A stretch of 64,000 nucleotides of DNA from Rossellomorea vietnamensis (GTDB lineage Bacteria; Bacillota; Bacilli; Bacillales; Bacillaceae_B): the NCBI RefSeq assembly GCF_008180615.1, contig NZ_VTEH01000001.1:81735-145734 (forward strand), in the 5' to 3' direction. The notes below the pieces were generated by a model. It ran no database searches. It saw only the letters and a program-made list of their open reading frames with translations, and was not told where the DNA came from. The number at the start of each line of letters is the position of its first letter. Position 1 is the first letter of the stretch. Shown here one piece after another: positions 44,590 to 52,421 of the stretch. A program made the position numbers and the translations under genes.

Positions 44590-45069
44590 TTATAGTTCCC
44601 TGATAGTCACTTCTGCCTCATTCCGGACGTTTCCATCCCACTTAGAATGTATTTCAAAGACTCCCTCTTTGAAAAAGTAAGGAAGTCTTCTTTGGAACCA
44701 AGGCTGCATAGGCAAATCCATGACTTCTTTCTTATTTATCCATATAAGCTTTCCTTCCGGAGGGTCTTCCAGCAGGTCCCCTTCAATATCCTCAGCCAGA
44801 TAGTTATAAACAATATATCGGTAGTTTTTATGAGGAATGACAAACTCGTCTATGCCTTTGAATTTCATAGACTTGACTTTCAGCCCTGTTTCTTCTCTTA
44901 CTTCTCTTTCCGCGCCCTCTGCGGGACTCTCAGGAAAATCAATCTTTCCCCCTGGAGCTATGTATCCGGGGAAGCCTTTGTCAGAAGGCCTTTCGATCAA
45001 TAGGAGCTGATCCTCTTTCTCTATCATCACCATTGTATAAAGCTCAGTCTCATATTCTCTACAATCCAT
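44590..45069 (-). CDS. Nudix hydrolase (8-oxo-dGTPase-like)
   Basis: The 159-residue protein has the Nudix box GGKIDFPESPAEGAEREVREETGLKV (about 39-64), followed by typical MutT-type IDEFVIPHKNYRYIVYNYLAE. Similar Bacillus proteins act as 8-oxo-dGTP diphosphatases, but the substrate cannot be proven here. Confidence 0.85.
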   Translation of the reverse strand: MDCREYETELYTMVMIEKEDQLLLIERPSDKGFPGYIAPGGKIDFPESPAEGAEREVREETGLKVKSMKFKGIDEFVIPHKNYRYIVYNYLAEDIEGDLLEDPPEGKLIWINKKEVMDLPMQPWFQRRLPYFFKEGVFEIHSKWDGNVRNEAEVTIREL

Positions 45070-45094
45070 TTCATACCACCCAATCGTATATGTA

Positions 45095-45116
45095 CGGAGG
45101 ATAGTTCATCCTCCCC
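45095..45116 (-). terminator. Hairpin between the SDR and Nudix genes
   Basis: GGAGGAT pairs with ATCCTCC around 5 bases. T content afterwards is modest. Confidence 0.4.
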
Positions 45117-45121
45117 TAAAA

Positions 45122-46021
45122 TTATGATTCTACCATCGCTCCTCCATTCACATGCAGAACCTGGCCTGAGACATATCGTGAATCATCGGAAGCCAAATAA
45201 ACGTAAGATGGCGCAAGTTCAAATGGCTGACCCGCCCTTTTCATAGGTACGTCCAATCCAAAAGACGCCGTTTTGTCTGCAGAAAAACTTGAAGGAATCA
45301 ACGGTGTCCAAACAGGACCGGGAGCAACCGCATTTACCCTTATCCCCTTGTCAATTAACTGCAGTGACAATGATCTGGTAAATGTGACTATCGCTCCCTT
45401 AGTGGAAGAATAGTCCACCAGATCTTTATTTCCACGATATGCCGTAATTGATGAAGTATTGATGATGGAACTTCCACTTTTGAGATGCGGAAGAGCAGCC
45501 TTAGTCATGTAAAAATACGAAAAAATGTTTGTTCTGAATGTATCTTCCAGCTGCTCTTCCGTAATATCCAAAATGCTTTTCTGAGGATATTGGACAGCAC
45601 AGTTGTTCACAAGAACATCAATTTTTCCAAACACTCTGATGGTTTCCTCTACAGCAGTCATTGAGGTACGAGGAGCTCTTAAATCACCGCTGATTGCCAA
45701 GCATTTTCTGCCAATCTCTTCAATCCTTCTCTTGGTTTCATGGGCATCTCTATGCTCATTAAGATAGACAAATGTAATATCCGCACCTTCCTTGGCCATC
45801 GCATAAGCAGCTGCCCTGCCGATGCCGCTGTCTCCTCCAGAAATGACTGCCACTTTGCCTTTCAGCTTTTCAGAACCTTTATAATGAGGGTTTTCTGAAA
45901 TCGGCCTGGGTACCATGATGTACTCCAAGCCCGGCTGCCTCGCCTGATGCTGGGGAGGAAAGGGCACAGGAACCGTTTTACTTGTTTGTTTATAGGCATA
46001 ATAAGGATAAACTGGGTACAT
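45122..46021 (-). CDS. SDR-family oxidoreductase
   Basis: The 299-residue NAD(P)-dependent dehydrogenase has TGxxxGIG-like ISGGDSGIGRAAAYAMAKEGA (about 60-80), NNCA, catalytic S in NTSSITAYRG and YSSTKGAIV (YxxxK), ending YVSGQVLHVNGGAMV. The N-terminus MYPVYPYYAYKQTSKTVPVPFPPQHQARQPGLEYIMVPRP is the leader seen in Bacillus general-stress SDRs such as YhxC and YdaD. Substrate unknown. Confidence 0.9.
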   Translation of the reverse strand: MYPVYPYYAYKQTSKTVPVPFPPQHQARQPGLEYIMVPRPISENPHYKGSEKLKGKVAVISGGDSGIGRAAAYAMAKEGADITFVYLNEHRDAHETKRRIEEIGRKCLAISGDLRAPRTSMTAVEETIRVFGKIDVLVNNCAVQYPQKSILDITEEQLEDTFRTNIFSYFYMTKAALPHLKSGSSIINTSSITAYRGNKDLVDYSSTKGAIVTFTRSLSLQLIDKGIRVNAVAPGPVWTPLIPSSFSADKTASFGLDVPMKRAGQPFELAPSYVYLASDDSRYVSGQVLHVNGGAMVES

Positions 46022-46068
46022 TTTTTCACTCCTTTTTACTGTTACCGTACCCTATGCCTTAACCTTTC

Positions 46069-47961
46069 TTAATGTGCTGCCGATCTCCACTTCCGCTTAT
46101 TTTCCACCCGGATAGTCAACCCCTGATTATCCAGCGCTTCCAAAAAGGGGATCAAAAACTTCCTGGACAAGCCAAGCGTTTCTTTAGCGTCAGACAATTC
46201 AAATTCATTATCTGTATTACCCTGAAGCTTTTTGACGGCTTTATGAAAGACTTCCGCATGAAATGCGAGCTTTTCATCCAGAAAGACGACCATATCCTGC
46301 TCCCGAAAATATTGCAGCAGCCCTCCCTGCATATCAGCAGGAATACCTGCATCCGCAAGATAATCAGCCAAGTACTCCGGCTTCATTCCATCCATCCTTA
46401 AATGCTCTAATACCTGCTGAGATCTTTTTTCCCATTGAGCAGGCACATGCGGATCAAACTCCGCTAAAGACAAGTAGTGCCCCTTTTGTTTCCAACTCCC
46501 CGTTTGCAGGTTTTTCTTTACTGCATAATCCAAAAGGGATTCTTTATATGTACTTCTATTCAATTGCATTAACATCGCTTTATCATATCCCGCTTTCAAG
46601 GGATTTTCATCATGATACCCCCTAAGCTGATCGTTCATCAACTGAATGATTTCTTCGAGGACATAGGTCGTTGTCAAGTCACCGCCCGGAAGCTGCAATA
46701 AAGTACCTTCCTCCAGCAATTCATACAGTGCGGAAGAAGCTAAAGAAGTTTCTTGCAGGAAATGACTTTTACTTAATACCTTATGTTTCTTTAAAGCATC
46801 CTCCGCCCGCTGCAATGGTGTTCCATTCTTTTTTTGCAGCAGTACTTGTATCGTTTCCTCACCAAATTTGTATCGGCCGCCGTTTGGATCAATGATGAAT
46901 CCTCCGCCGATAGTTTCGGCTGGTGTCGGCCTCCTGAGAATCAGGCGGTCATTTCTTTTCACGACGATGGAATCGTCAAGCCTCAACTGGCAGAGTATTT
47001 CCTCATTCCCTGAATCCGCCTCGTTGCGGTCAAAGAAGATGATTTTCCCCATTGTTTCAGAAGTTCCGGTATGCAATTTTATCGGCATTCTTTGTTTAAC
47101 AGCGTACGCCAGGTCATCAACCAGTTTTAAGCTGATATCTATAGTATCTGTTACGGTGAAAAATTCCGACTTCACTAGTGCATCTCCGCGTTCAGCCTCT
47201 TCTTTGGATAATCCTGACAGATTTATGGCCGTTCGTTGACCACCGAACGCTTCAGCAGCTGGTTTATGATGAACTTGAATCTGCCTTGCTTTGGTTTCTT
47301 TTCCTGAAGGAAGCAGAAGCAGGGATTCTCCCTCTTTGACACTTCCTTCATAAACCGTACCCCTTACCACCGTTCCTTGTCCTTTTACCGTGAATACTTG
47401 ATCGATCGGCATGCGGAAATCTCCCGTTATACTTCTGGATGGAAGTTCCTCTAAAAATGCAAGGATTGTCTTCTTAATATCGGATATGCCTTTACCTGAC
47501 AAACTATCGGCCAATAAGATTGGACTATCTTCAAAAACAGTGCCCACCAATTCTTCTTTGATTTCTTCCTTTGCCAAACTATGTAATTCTACATCAACGT
47601 TATCCATCTTGCTTAGTACCACAATTCCTCGATTCACACCCAGAAAAGAAAGAATCTCCAAATGTTCCTTCGTCTGGGGCATAACACCTTCATCAGCCGC
47701 CACCACAAGGATTACCAGATCAATTCCTGCTACACCGGCAATCATTTGCCTGATGAACTTTTCATGGCCTGGCACATCAATGACGGAAACCTCCATCTCT
47801 TCTGTTTCCAACAGGGGAGCAAACCCTAGTTCAATAGAGATCCCCCTTTCTTTCTCTTCTTTCAGCCGATCCGTTTCTTTATTTGTCAAAGCTTTAACCA
47901 ATGCCGTTTTTCCATGATCAATATGCCCTGCCATACCTACTGTAAAATATCGTTTTGTCAT
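46069..47961 (-). CDS. selB: Selenocysteine-specific elongation factor SelB
   Basis: The 630-residue translational GTPase has G1 AGHIDHGKTALVKALT, the ISIELGF switch, DVPGHEKFIRQMIAG and SKMDNVD. After the EF-Tu-like domains come winged-helix domains (about 370-630), which in SelB bind the SECIS element. It carries Sec-tRNA to UGA codons. The start at 47961 follows AAGGTGG by 5 bases. selA is not adjacent; the tRNA-Sec gene at 58.0 kb supports a working pathway. Confidence 0.93.
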   Translation of the reverse strand: MTKRYFTVGMAGHIDHGKTALVKALTNKETDRLKEEKERGISIELGFAPLLETEEMEVSVIDVPGHEKFIRQMIAGVAGIDLVILVVAADEGVMPQTKEHLEILSFLGVNRGIVVLSKMDNVDVELHSLAKEEIKEELVGTVFEDSPILLADSLSGKGISDIKKTILAFLEELPSRSITGDFRMPIDQVFTVKGQGTVVRGTVYEGSVKEGESLLLLPSGKETKARQIQVHHKPAAEAFGGQRTAINLSGLSKEEAERGDALVKSEFFTVTDTIDISLKLVDDLAYAVKQRMPIKLHTGTSETMGKIIFFDRNEADSGNEEILCQLRLDDSIVVKRNDRLILRRPTPAETIGGGFIIDPNGGRYKFGEETIQVLLQKKNGTPLQRAEDALKKHKVLSKSHFLQETSLASSALYELLEEGTLLQLPGGDLTTTYVLEEIIQLMNDQLRGYHDENPLKAGYDKAMLMQLNRSTYKESLLDYAVKKNLQTGSWKQKGHYLSLAEFDPHVPAQWEKRSQQVLEHLRMDGMKPEYLADYLADAGIPADMQGGLLQYFREQDMVVFLDEKLAFHAEVFHKAVKKLQGNTDNEFELSDAKETLGLSRKFLIPFLEALDNQGLTIRVENKRKWRSAAH

Positions 47962-48003
47962 TCCGTCCACCTTCTTTCTAAGTTGCAGCCTTTCAATGCC
48001 ATT

Positions 48004-48177
48004 TTATCTTAATCTTCTGTTGAAGACCAAGAGACCCGCCATCACAACGAGAAGGATAGAGAAAATGATTCCTTTGGAAACATCTCCTTCTAAGAATGTC
48101 TTAACCACCCAAATAAAAATAAATATAGTAAACAAACTATCAAACAAAAATAATTTCTTCTTAGTCTTTTCCTTCAC
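48004..48177 (-). CDS. Small two-helix membrane protein
   Basis: A 57-residue frame (GTG start at 48177) overlapping the end of the GNAT gene by 17 bases: VKEKTKKKLFLFDSLFTIFIFIWVVKTFLEGDVSKGIIFSILLVVMAGLLVFNRRLR. It has two transmembrane helices with basic ends, typical of Bacillus small membrane proteins. An AAGG lies 6 bases ahead of the GTG. It is too short for routine ORF calling. Function unknown. Confidence 0.7.
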   Translation of the reverse strand: MKEKTKKKLFLFDSLFTIFIFIWVVKTFLEGDVSKGIIFSILLVVMAGLLVFNRRLR

Positions 48178-48697
48178 TTTCTGCCTTCATCCTTTCCTCA
48201 ATAAACCCTCCCGGCCGGTACCTTGCCATTCTGTATTCACCGGCATACCTTCCATGCTGTACAATTGTACCTCTGGAAAAACCTTCGTCAATAAAACCGA
48301 GCCTCTCATAAAGTTTTTTTGCCTGCAGGTTATTGTCCAAAACCGTTAACTCCACTCTTTCAAGCATCAGCCAGTTATCAGCCATATCAAGCAGCTTCTT
48401 AATCAAGGCAGAGCCTGCACCTTTTCCGTGGAATTCTTCATGAATCATAATAAACAGAGTTCCGCAGTGAGACCTTCTTCCTTTTCCCTGATGAAGACCG
48501 GCAAACCCTATCACCACTCCATCCTGAACAGCGACAAATTCATGTTGTTCAGGAGCTGCCCCTTTTAAAATATTTTCAAAACGTTCGGCACGTACACTTG
48601 GCAATGATACCACATAAGGCATGACTTTTTCCTGAATCATAATTTCCGTAATCTGCATAGCGTCACTCACTCGTACCGGCCTGATTTCAATCTTCAA
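48161..48697 (-). CDS. GNAT-family N-acetyltransferase
   Basis: The 178-residue protein opens IEIRPVRVSDAMQITEIM and has HEEFHGKGAGSALIKKLLDMADNWLMLERVELTVLDNNLQAKKLYERLGF, similar to Bacillus YhhY/RimI-type acetyltransferases. Substrate unknown. It overlaps the small membrane gene downstream. Confidence 0.88.
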   Translation of the reverse strand: MKIEIRPVRVSDAMQITEIMIQEKVMPYVVSLPSVRAERFENILKGAAPEQHEFVAVQDGVVIGFAGLHQGKGRRSHCGTLFIMIHEEFHGKGAGSALIKKLLDMADNWLMLERVELTVLDNNLQAKKLYERLGFIDEGFSRGTIVQHGRYAGEYRMARYRPGGFIEERMKAESEGKD

Positions 48698-48781
48698 TAT
48701 GAGTACACCCTCTCTCTATAGTTCTATTTCTAATTCGACGTTCTCACTGCTTTCCCTTTATGCTGGAATAATTTTTAAAAA

Positions 48782-48896
48782 GGTTGTTGTTTCAATAGTG
48801 TTGCTTCCGAATATCTCAGGATTCTAAGGTTTTTCCTCTGATTGGGGAGGGTATTTCTTTTCGTTCTAAATCACCAGATAGTTTATGAAAACAACC
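48782..48896. mobile_element. Short miniature inverted-repeat element with 7/8 target duplication
   Basis: GGTTGTTGTTTCAATAGTGT and the complement of the right end (GGTTGTTTTCATAAAC) are inverted repeats. Flanks are TTTAAAAA (48774-48781) and TTTATAAA (48897-48904), a 7 of 8 match. TTGCTTCCGAATATC resembles the interior of the 52-kb copy. The rest of 48698-49061 shows no gene. Confidence 0.6.
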
Positions 48897-49061
48897 TTTA
48901 TAAAAGCTTTCCAAAAGCATATCATGTCAGAAAAATGCAGCTAGTATTCGACTATATGATTCCTACTTAAGGTACTACTCTTATGAAACAAGAATCCTGC
49001 AAGCATATCCTCTTCATTCTAATAATAACTTTTAATATATAACTTAGAACGGAGGATAAAT

Positions 49062-49883
49062 ATGCCAGAACAATATATCTCAACCTGGGATGAGCATCAA
49101 TTTTGGCTGAACATGCTGCAGGACCACGCCTTTTTTGTCAGAGATTACCTTTCTCCTGCCGAAACTAGATACGTTATTGAAGCAGACATGCACATCAGAA
49201 GTTTTGAAGCAGTTTTACAGAAGTTACAAACCATCTCTAAAGATGCCCCATGTTCCTCTCCTGAAATGATGGAGCTGGCACAATTCGCTTATCAGACAGC
49301 AGGAAAATACTATTTATTTGAAGGAAACATCCTAAATTTGCGGCTGAAAAACGAGATTAATATAAACCTGACACCTACCTACTTTAACGGAACTTTGAAC
49401 GAAAATGGAGAATACTTAAGGATTCTTCAATTTTTCATGAGGGGCCAAGAACCACCGCCGCTTTCATTGGTTGACCTTTTGTCTTTATGGCTTGAGGACC
49501 AGCTGGGGCATGTTGTCCTCCTAATCAGACTGGTCGACGGTATAGAGTTTGATATTATCAGGCAGGCAGACGTTTTGAAGGGAAAGTTCTCTCAGTTTAT
49601 TGTAAAAAATAATGCAATCAAAGGTTATTTACGATTTCTGCCGGCCAACTCCCCAATTCAAATCCGCTTTGCTCATGAAGTGGCCGGATCTGTAGTGGCA
49701 TTCAATAATCTTGTGGCTTTAACCTTAGAACTTTATGATGAAAAATCACTCGTTAACCAATCTACCCGGAGATTTCTATTTCACCATTTTCCTGAAGCCT
49801 GTTATTTTATGAAAAAAATGTCTCTCTATGCCCCTGAGATTCAGTATCCTCCATGCCAGGTAACTTATCCTCCAGGAAGGTGA
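49062..49883 (+). CDS. DUF2935 ferritin-like protein
   Basis: The 273-residue protein has two helical repeats. The first (EHQFWLNMLQDHAFFVRDYLSPAET, about 11-35) and second (FAHEVAGSVVAFNNLVALTLELYD, about 207-230) carry His and Glu spaced for a metal site. This is the DUF2935 family of Firmicutes. Function unknown. Ribosome site ACGGAGGA. Confidence 0.85.
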   Translation: MPEQYISTWDEHQFWLNMLQDHAFFVRDYLSPAETRYVIEADMHIRSFEAVLQKLQTISKDAPCSSPEMMELAQFAYQTAGKYYLFEGNILNLRLKNEININLTPTYFNGTLNENGEYLRILQFFMRGQEPPPLSLVDLLSLWLEDQLGHVVLLIRLVDGIEFDIIRQADVLKGKFSQFIVKNNAIKGYLRFLPANSPIQIRFAHEVAGSVVAFNNLVALTLELYDEKSLVNQSTRRFLFHHFPEACYFMKKMSLYAPEIQYPPCQVTYPPGR

Positions 49884-49959
49884 GCAGGTTGCGGCAGGAT
49901 GGAACAGCATGGCGACACCCATAAAATGTATGTTTGATTAAGCAGCACACAAATACAAA

Positions 49960-49989
49960 TAAAGGACTGCTTGTGAGTCAGCAGTCCTT
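49960..49989 (-). terminator. Terminator after the SCO gene
   Basis: AAGGACTGC pairs with GCAGTCCTT around 10 bases. Confidence 0.65.
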
Positions 49990-49999
49990 AAAGTAATCC

Positions 50000-50596
50000 T
50001 CATTTATTTCCCTCTTTGATCAACGCTTCAATATCCAAGGCAATCTGGTCAAACGGCACTTCTTCATAACCACTGTAGCTCTTTACCGTTCTTCCCTCTT
50101 GATTCACTAAATAGAAGCTTGTCTGGTGGACAACCTGATCTGTATTCGGGTCATCCGCCACAAGAGATTTAAAAGACTTTTCGGCAAATTTTGAAATATG
50201 GTCTTGTGTATAACCTGTTACTAGATCCCATTTACTTGTATCAGCATCGTATTTACTGATATATTCCGATAAGGCTTCAGGCGTATCCACTTCAGGATCA
50301 ACACTGAAGGACACTATTTGGTAATCTTCAATACCCTTTTCTTGAAGCTTCTCTTGAAGCAGGGTCATGTTGTACGTCATTGGCGGACAAACCGTTTCAC
50401 AGTTCGTGAAAATAAAGTCGGCCAGCCATACTTTCCCTTTTAAATCGTCCAGACTGACTGTTTCATTGTTCTGATTCGTATAACTAAAATCCTGTACCTG
50501 CCAATTATGATCAGCTTTGAAACCGCCGTTTCCGCAGGCAGCCAAAAAAGCGGCAGCAATGAGCACGAAGGACAGCAGTACCATCTTTTTAACCAA
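50000..50596 (-). CDS. SCO1/SenC-family copper lipoprotein
   Basis: The 198-residue lipoprotein has lipobox LAAC (Cys about 21) and a thioredoxin-like SCO fold with TNCETVCPP (CxxxC, about 69-73) and the distant His in VHQTSFYLV (about 157), the three copper ligands. It delivers copper to the CuA site of cytochrome oxidase, like Bacillus YpmQ/Sco. The start is TTG with GGAGGG 6 bases upstream. Confidence 0.92.
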   Translation of the reverse strand: MVKKMVLLSFVLIAAAFLAACGNGGFKADHNWQVQDFSYTNQNNETVSLDDLKGKVWLADFIFTNCETVCPPMTYNMTLLQEKLQEKGIEDYQIVSFSVDPEVDTPEALSEYISKYDADTSKWDLVTGYTQDHISKFAEKSFKSLVADDPNTDQVVHQTSFYLVNQEGRTVKSYSGYEEVPFDQIALDIEALIKEGNK

Positions 50597-50912
50597 GGAT
50601 ATCCCTCCACAACACTTTCTTCATATAATTGTTTTCTTAATCTATGGTAGATGAAATGAAGGATTAATACAATCTGTTCCACTAATTATACTTGAAGATT
50701 TTGTGAAGAGTTTCGCAAAACCCTTTAGGTCCACCTGCCATTGCCTCCTTGAAGAACTTTTGGAGAATTCATAATCCTACTCCATCAAAGAGAATAATCT
50801 ATATAGCAGGGTGATGGCACGTAAACACCATGCTTCAGCGCATAAACTGTGATCTAGCAGGGTGAAAGCCAGCGGCTGCAATAATTCTTATCGTTTTCTA
50901 ACAGTATTTACC
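50597..50912. other. Intergenic region, no gene seen
   Basis: No convincing ORF. The text GATCTAGCAGGGTGAAAGCC at 50851 partly repeats GCAGGGTGATGGCA at 50807, a small direct duplication. Confidence 0.35.
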
Positions 50913-51707
50913 TCACAATAAACAGCCCATTGCTCCAGCAAAAGCTCCATGTTTTAAAAAAACTGGATCGTAATTTAATATATCCTGAAATTGTCCAAGG
51001 TCTTTCACTAATAAAGGATTTCCTTTCAGCGCTCCCCCTGAAAACACGATTGTTTTGGTTCCCGCCGCTTCAGCTTCCCTTGAGGATAGAAGAATGATAT
51101 TTTCTGCCACCATATTGATTAAAGACCTCAATGCATCTGCAGGAATCAACTCATCAGTAAAATTACCAGCAAAGTTGGCAGCGGTAAGGTGACCCGGAAT
51201 GGGAGGCTTCTCGTTTTCGTACAAGTCCTTTACCAGCAAGTCAACATTTTCACGGTCCCCTGATTCTGCCGATTGAATGATGTCCGAAAAGGTATACTGA
51301 CCGCTCAATAGCCTTCCCAGGCCCATGATGGTTCCTCCTCCCATACCTGTACCGGCGAGGCGGCGCTGCTGGTCCTTAATGGGATTTACAAAGAACAAGG
51401 AAGTGCCGGTTCCAATATTAGCTAAAATAAATGGTTCCTTTTTCTTATGCTCTTCATATAGCAGGCTGGCTGCACCTGAACATACTGCCTTAAATTCCGG
51501 TATTTCAACCGCATTCTCAATTTGGGTTTTTACTCTGGCGGCCTTTCCTCCAGTAACGCAGAATTGCGAATTGGGGGAAAGCCAGCGAATCCACTGACTT
51601 AAGGAATCTGTTTCACTGGAAAGGAAGGTCTTGTAATGTCTTTCCCCTCTTTCTTGATAAACAACTTTAACAAGCGTACCTCCGGCATCAATCCCAATTT
51701 TTCTCAT
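50913..51707 (-). CDS. coaW: Type II pantothenate kinase
   Basis: The 264-residue ASKHA kinase has phosphate-1 motif IGIDAGGTLVKVVY (about 3-16), GTGTSLFF (about 97-104) and TGMGGGTIMGLGRLL. It phosphorylates pantothenate, the first step to coenzyme A. This matches the staphylococcal/Bacillus CoaW class, which is not feedback-inhibited by CoA in the studied case. The start at 51707 follows AAGGAAGGA and overlaps the upstream stop as ATGA. Confidence 0.88.
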   Translation of the reverse strand: MRKIGIDAGGTLVKVVYQERGERHYKTFLSSETDSLSQWIRWLSPNSQFCVTGGKAARVKTQIENAVEIPEFKAVCSGAASLLYEEHKKKEPFILANIGTGTSLFFVNPIKDQQRRLAGTGMGGGTIMGLGRLLSGQYTFSDIIQSAESGDRENVDLLVKDLYENEKPPIPGHLTAANFAGNFTDELIPADALRSLINMVAENIILLSSREAEAAGTKTIVFSGGALKGNPLLVKDLGQFQDILNYDPVFLKHGAFAGAMGCLL

Positions 51708-52003
51708 GAAGGTGTATCCTTCCTTTTGGAATATAAAAATGCCAAAACAGCTCCATTTAAAACCATGATGACCAGGAATGAAATCAGAAAATAAAAAATA
51801 CCAGTCCATCTTTCTTCAGAGCTGCTGGAAATGAACGTCCACCACAACGATCCTGACATCAAAATAATGAAATTCAGAAAGGTTCCTTCCAGAAAAGGCT
51901 TCTTGTAACTGTTAAAATCCAGCAGGCGCTTGCAGCTCCACAAAAAAGACGCTGCTGCAGCAAGTAAAATGCACAAGATAAAAAAGAACAATACCATCTT
52001 CAA
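51704..52003 (-). CDS. Small membrane protein upstream of coaW
   Basis: The 99-residue protein has three hydrophobic helices (about 3-22, 37-58, 67-92). It overlaps coaW by four bases (ATGA), so the two are translationally coupled. The start may be TTG at 52003 or ATG at 51997; GGAGGG lies between 4 and 10 bases upstream. No family recognised. Confidence 0.7.
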   Translation of the reverse strand: MKMVLFFFILCILLAAAASFLWSCKRLLDFNSYKKPFLEGTFLNFIILMSGSLWWTFISSSSEERWTGIFYFLISFLVIMVLNGAVLAFLYSKRKDTPS

Positions 52004-52182
52004 TGAACCCTCCTCTTCTTTGTTATCTCTATTTCAGTAGAAAATTCTGCCTTCTGCCAATAAAAAGCACTTTCCCGACAAATGGCTGCTCTGCAAGATA
52101 CCCTTCGATTCTTCTTGGTAAACTTCACCAGAATAGGTAGAGAGCGATATCGTTTTCACTCATGAAAATACCCTTAACTAAA
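52004..52182. other. Intergenic sequence before the 52-kb element
   Basis: No gene. It leads into the miniature element at 52183, whose left target duplication TAACTAAA lies at 52175-52182. Confidence 0.4.
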
Positions 52183-52372
52183 GGCTGTTTTCGCACATAT
52201 TGTTGCTTTCGGAAGAATCCCAAGAGCCGGATTTTCCACCGGATACTAAGAGTTTTATCTCTTATCGGAGAAGAGCAGGTCTTTTCTTTTCGGTATTACC
52301 GTATTTCACCTTATTGATATTGATATTTCTTCGGAATTAGCATCAAATAGCAACAAAGTTTACGAAAGAGCC
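52183..52372. mobile_element. Miniature inverted-repeat element with near-perfect target duplication
   Basis: The left end GGCTGTTTTCGCACATATTG TTGCT and the complement of the right end, GGCTCTTTCGTAAACTTTGT TGCT, are inverted repeats of about 24 bp. Flanks TAACTAAA (52175-52182) and TGACTAAA (52373-52380) match at 7 of 8 bases. No ORF. It is the best reference copy of the family. Confidence 0.75.
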
Positions 52373-52376
52373 TGAC

Positions 52377-52415
52377 TAAAAAGGCAAGGAATTGGAAAAC
52401 GACCAAGTCCTTGCC
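52377..52415 (-). terminator. Terminator after sbcC
   Basis: GGCAAGGA pairs with TCCTTGCC, with TTTTT following on the minus strand. Confidence 0.7.
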
Positions 52416-52421
52416 GCAATG

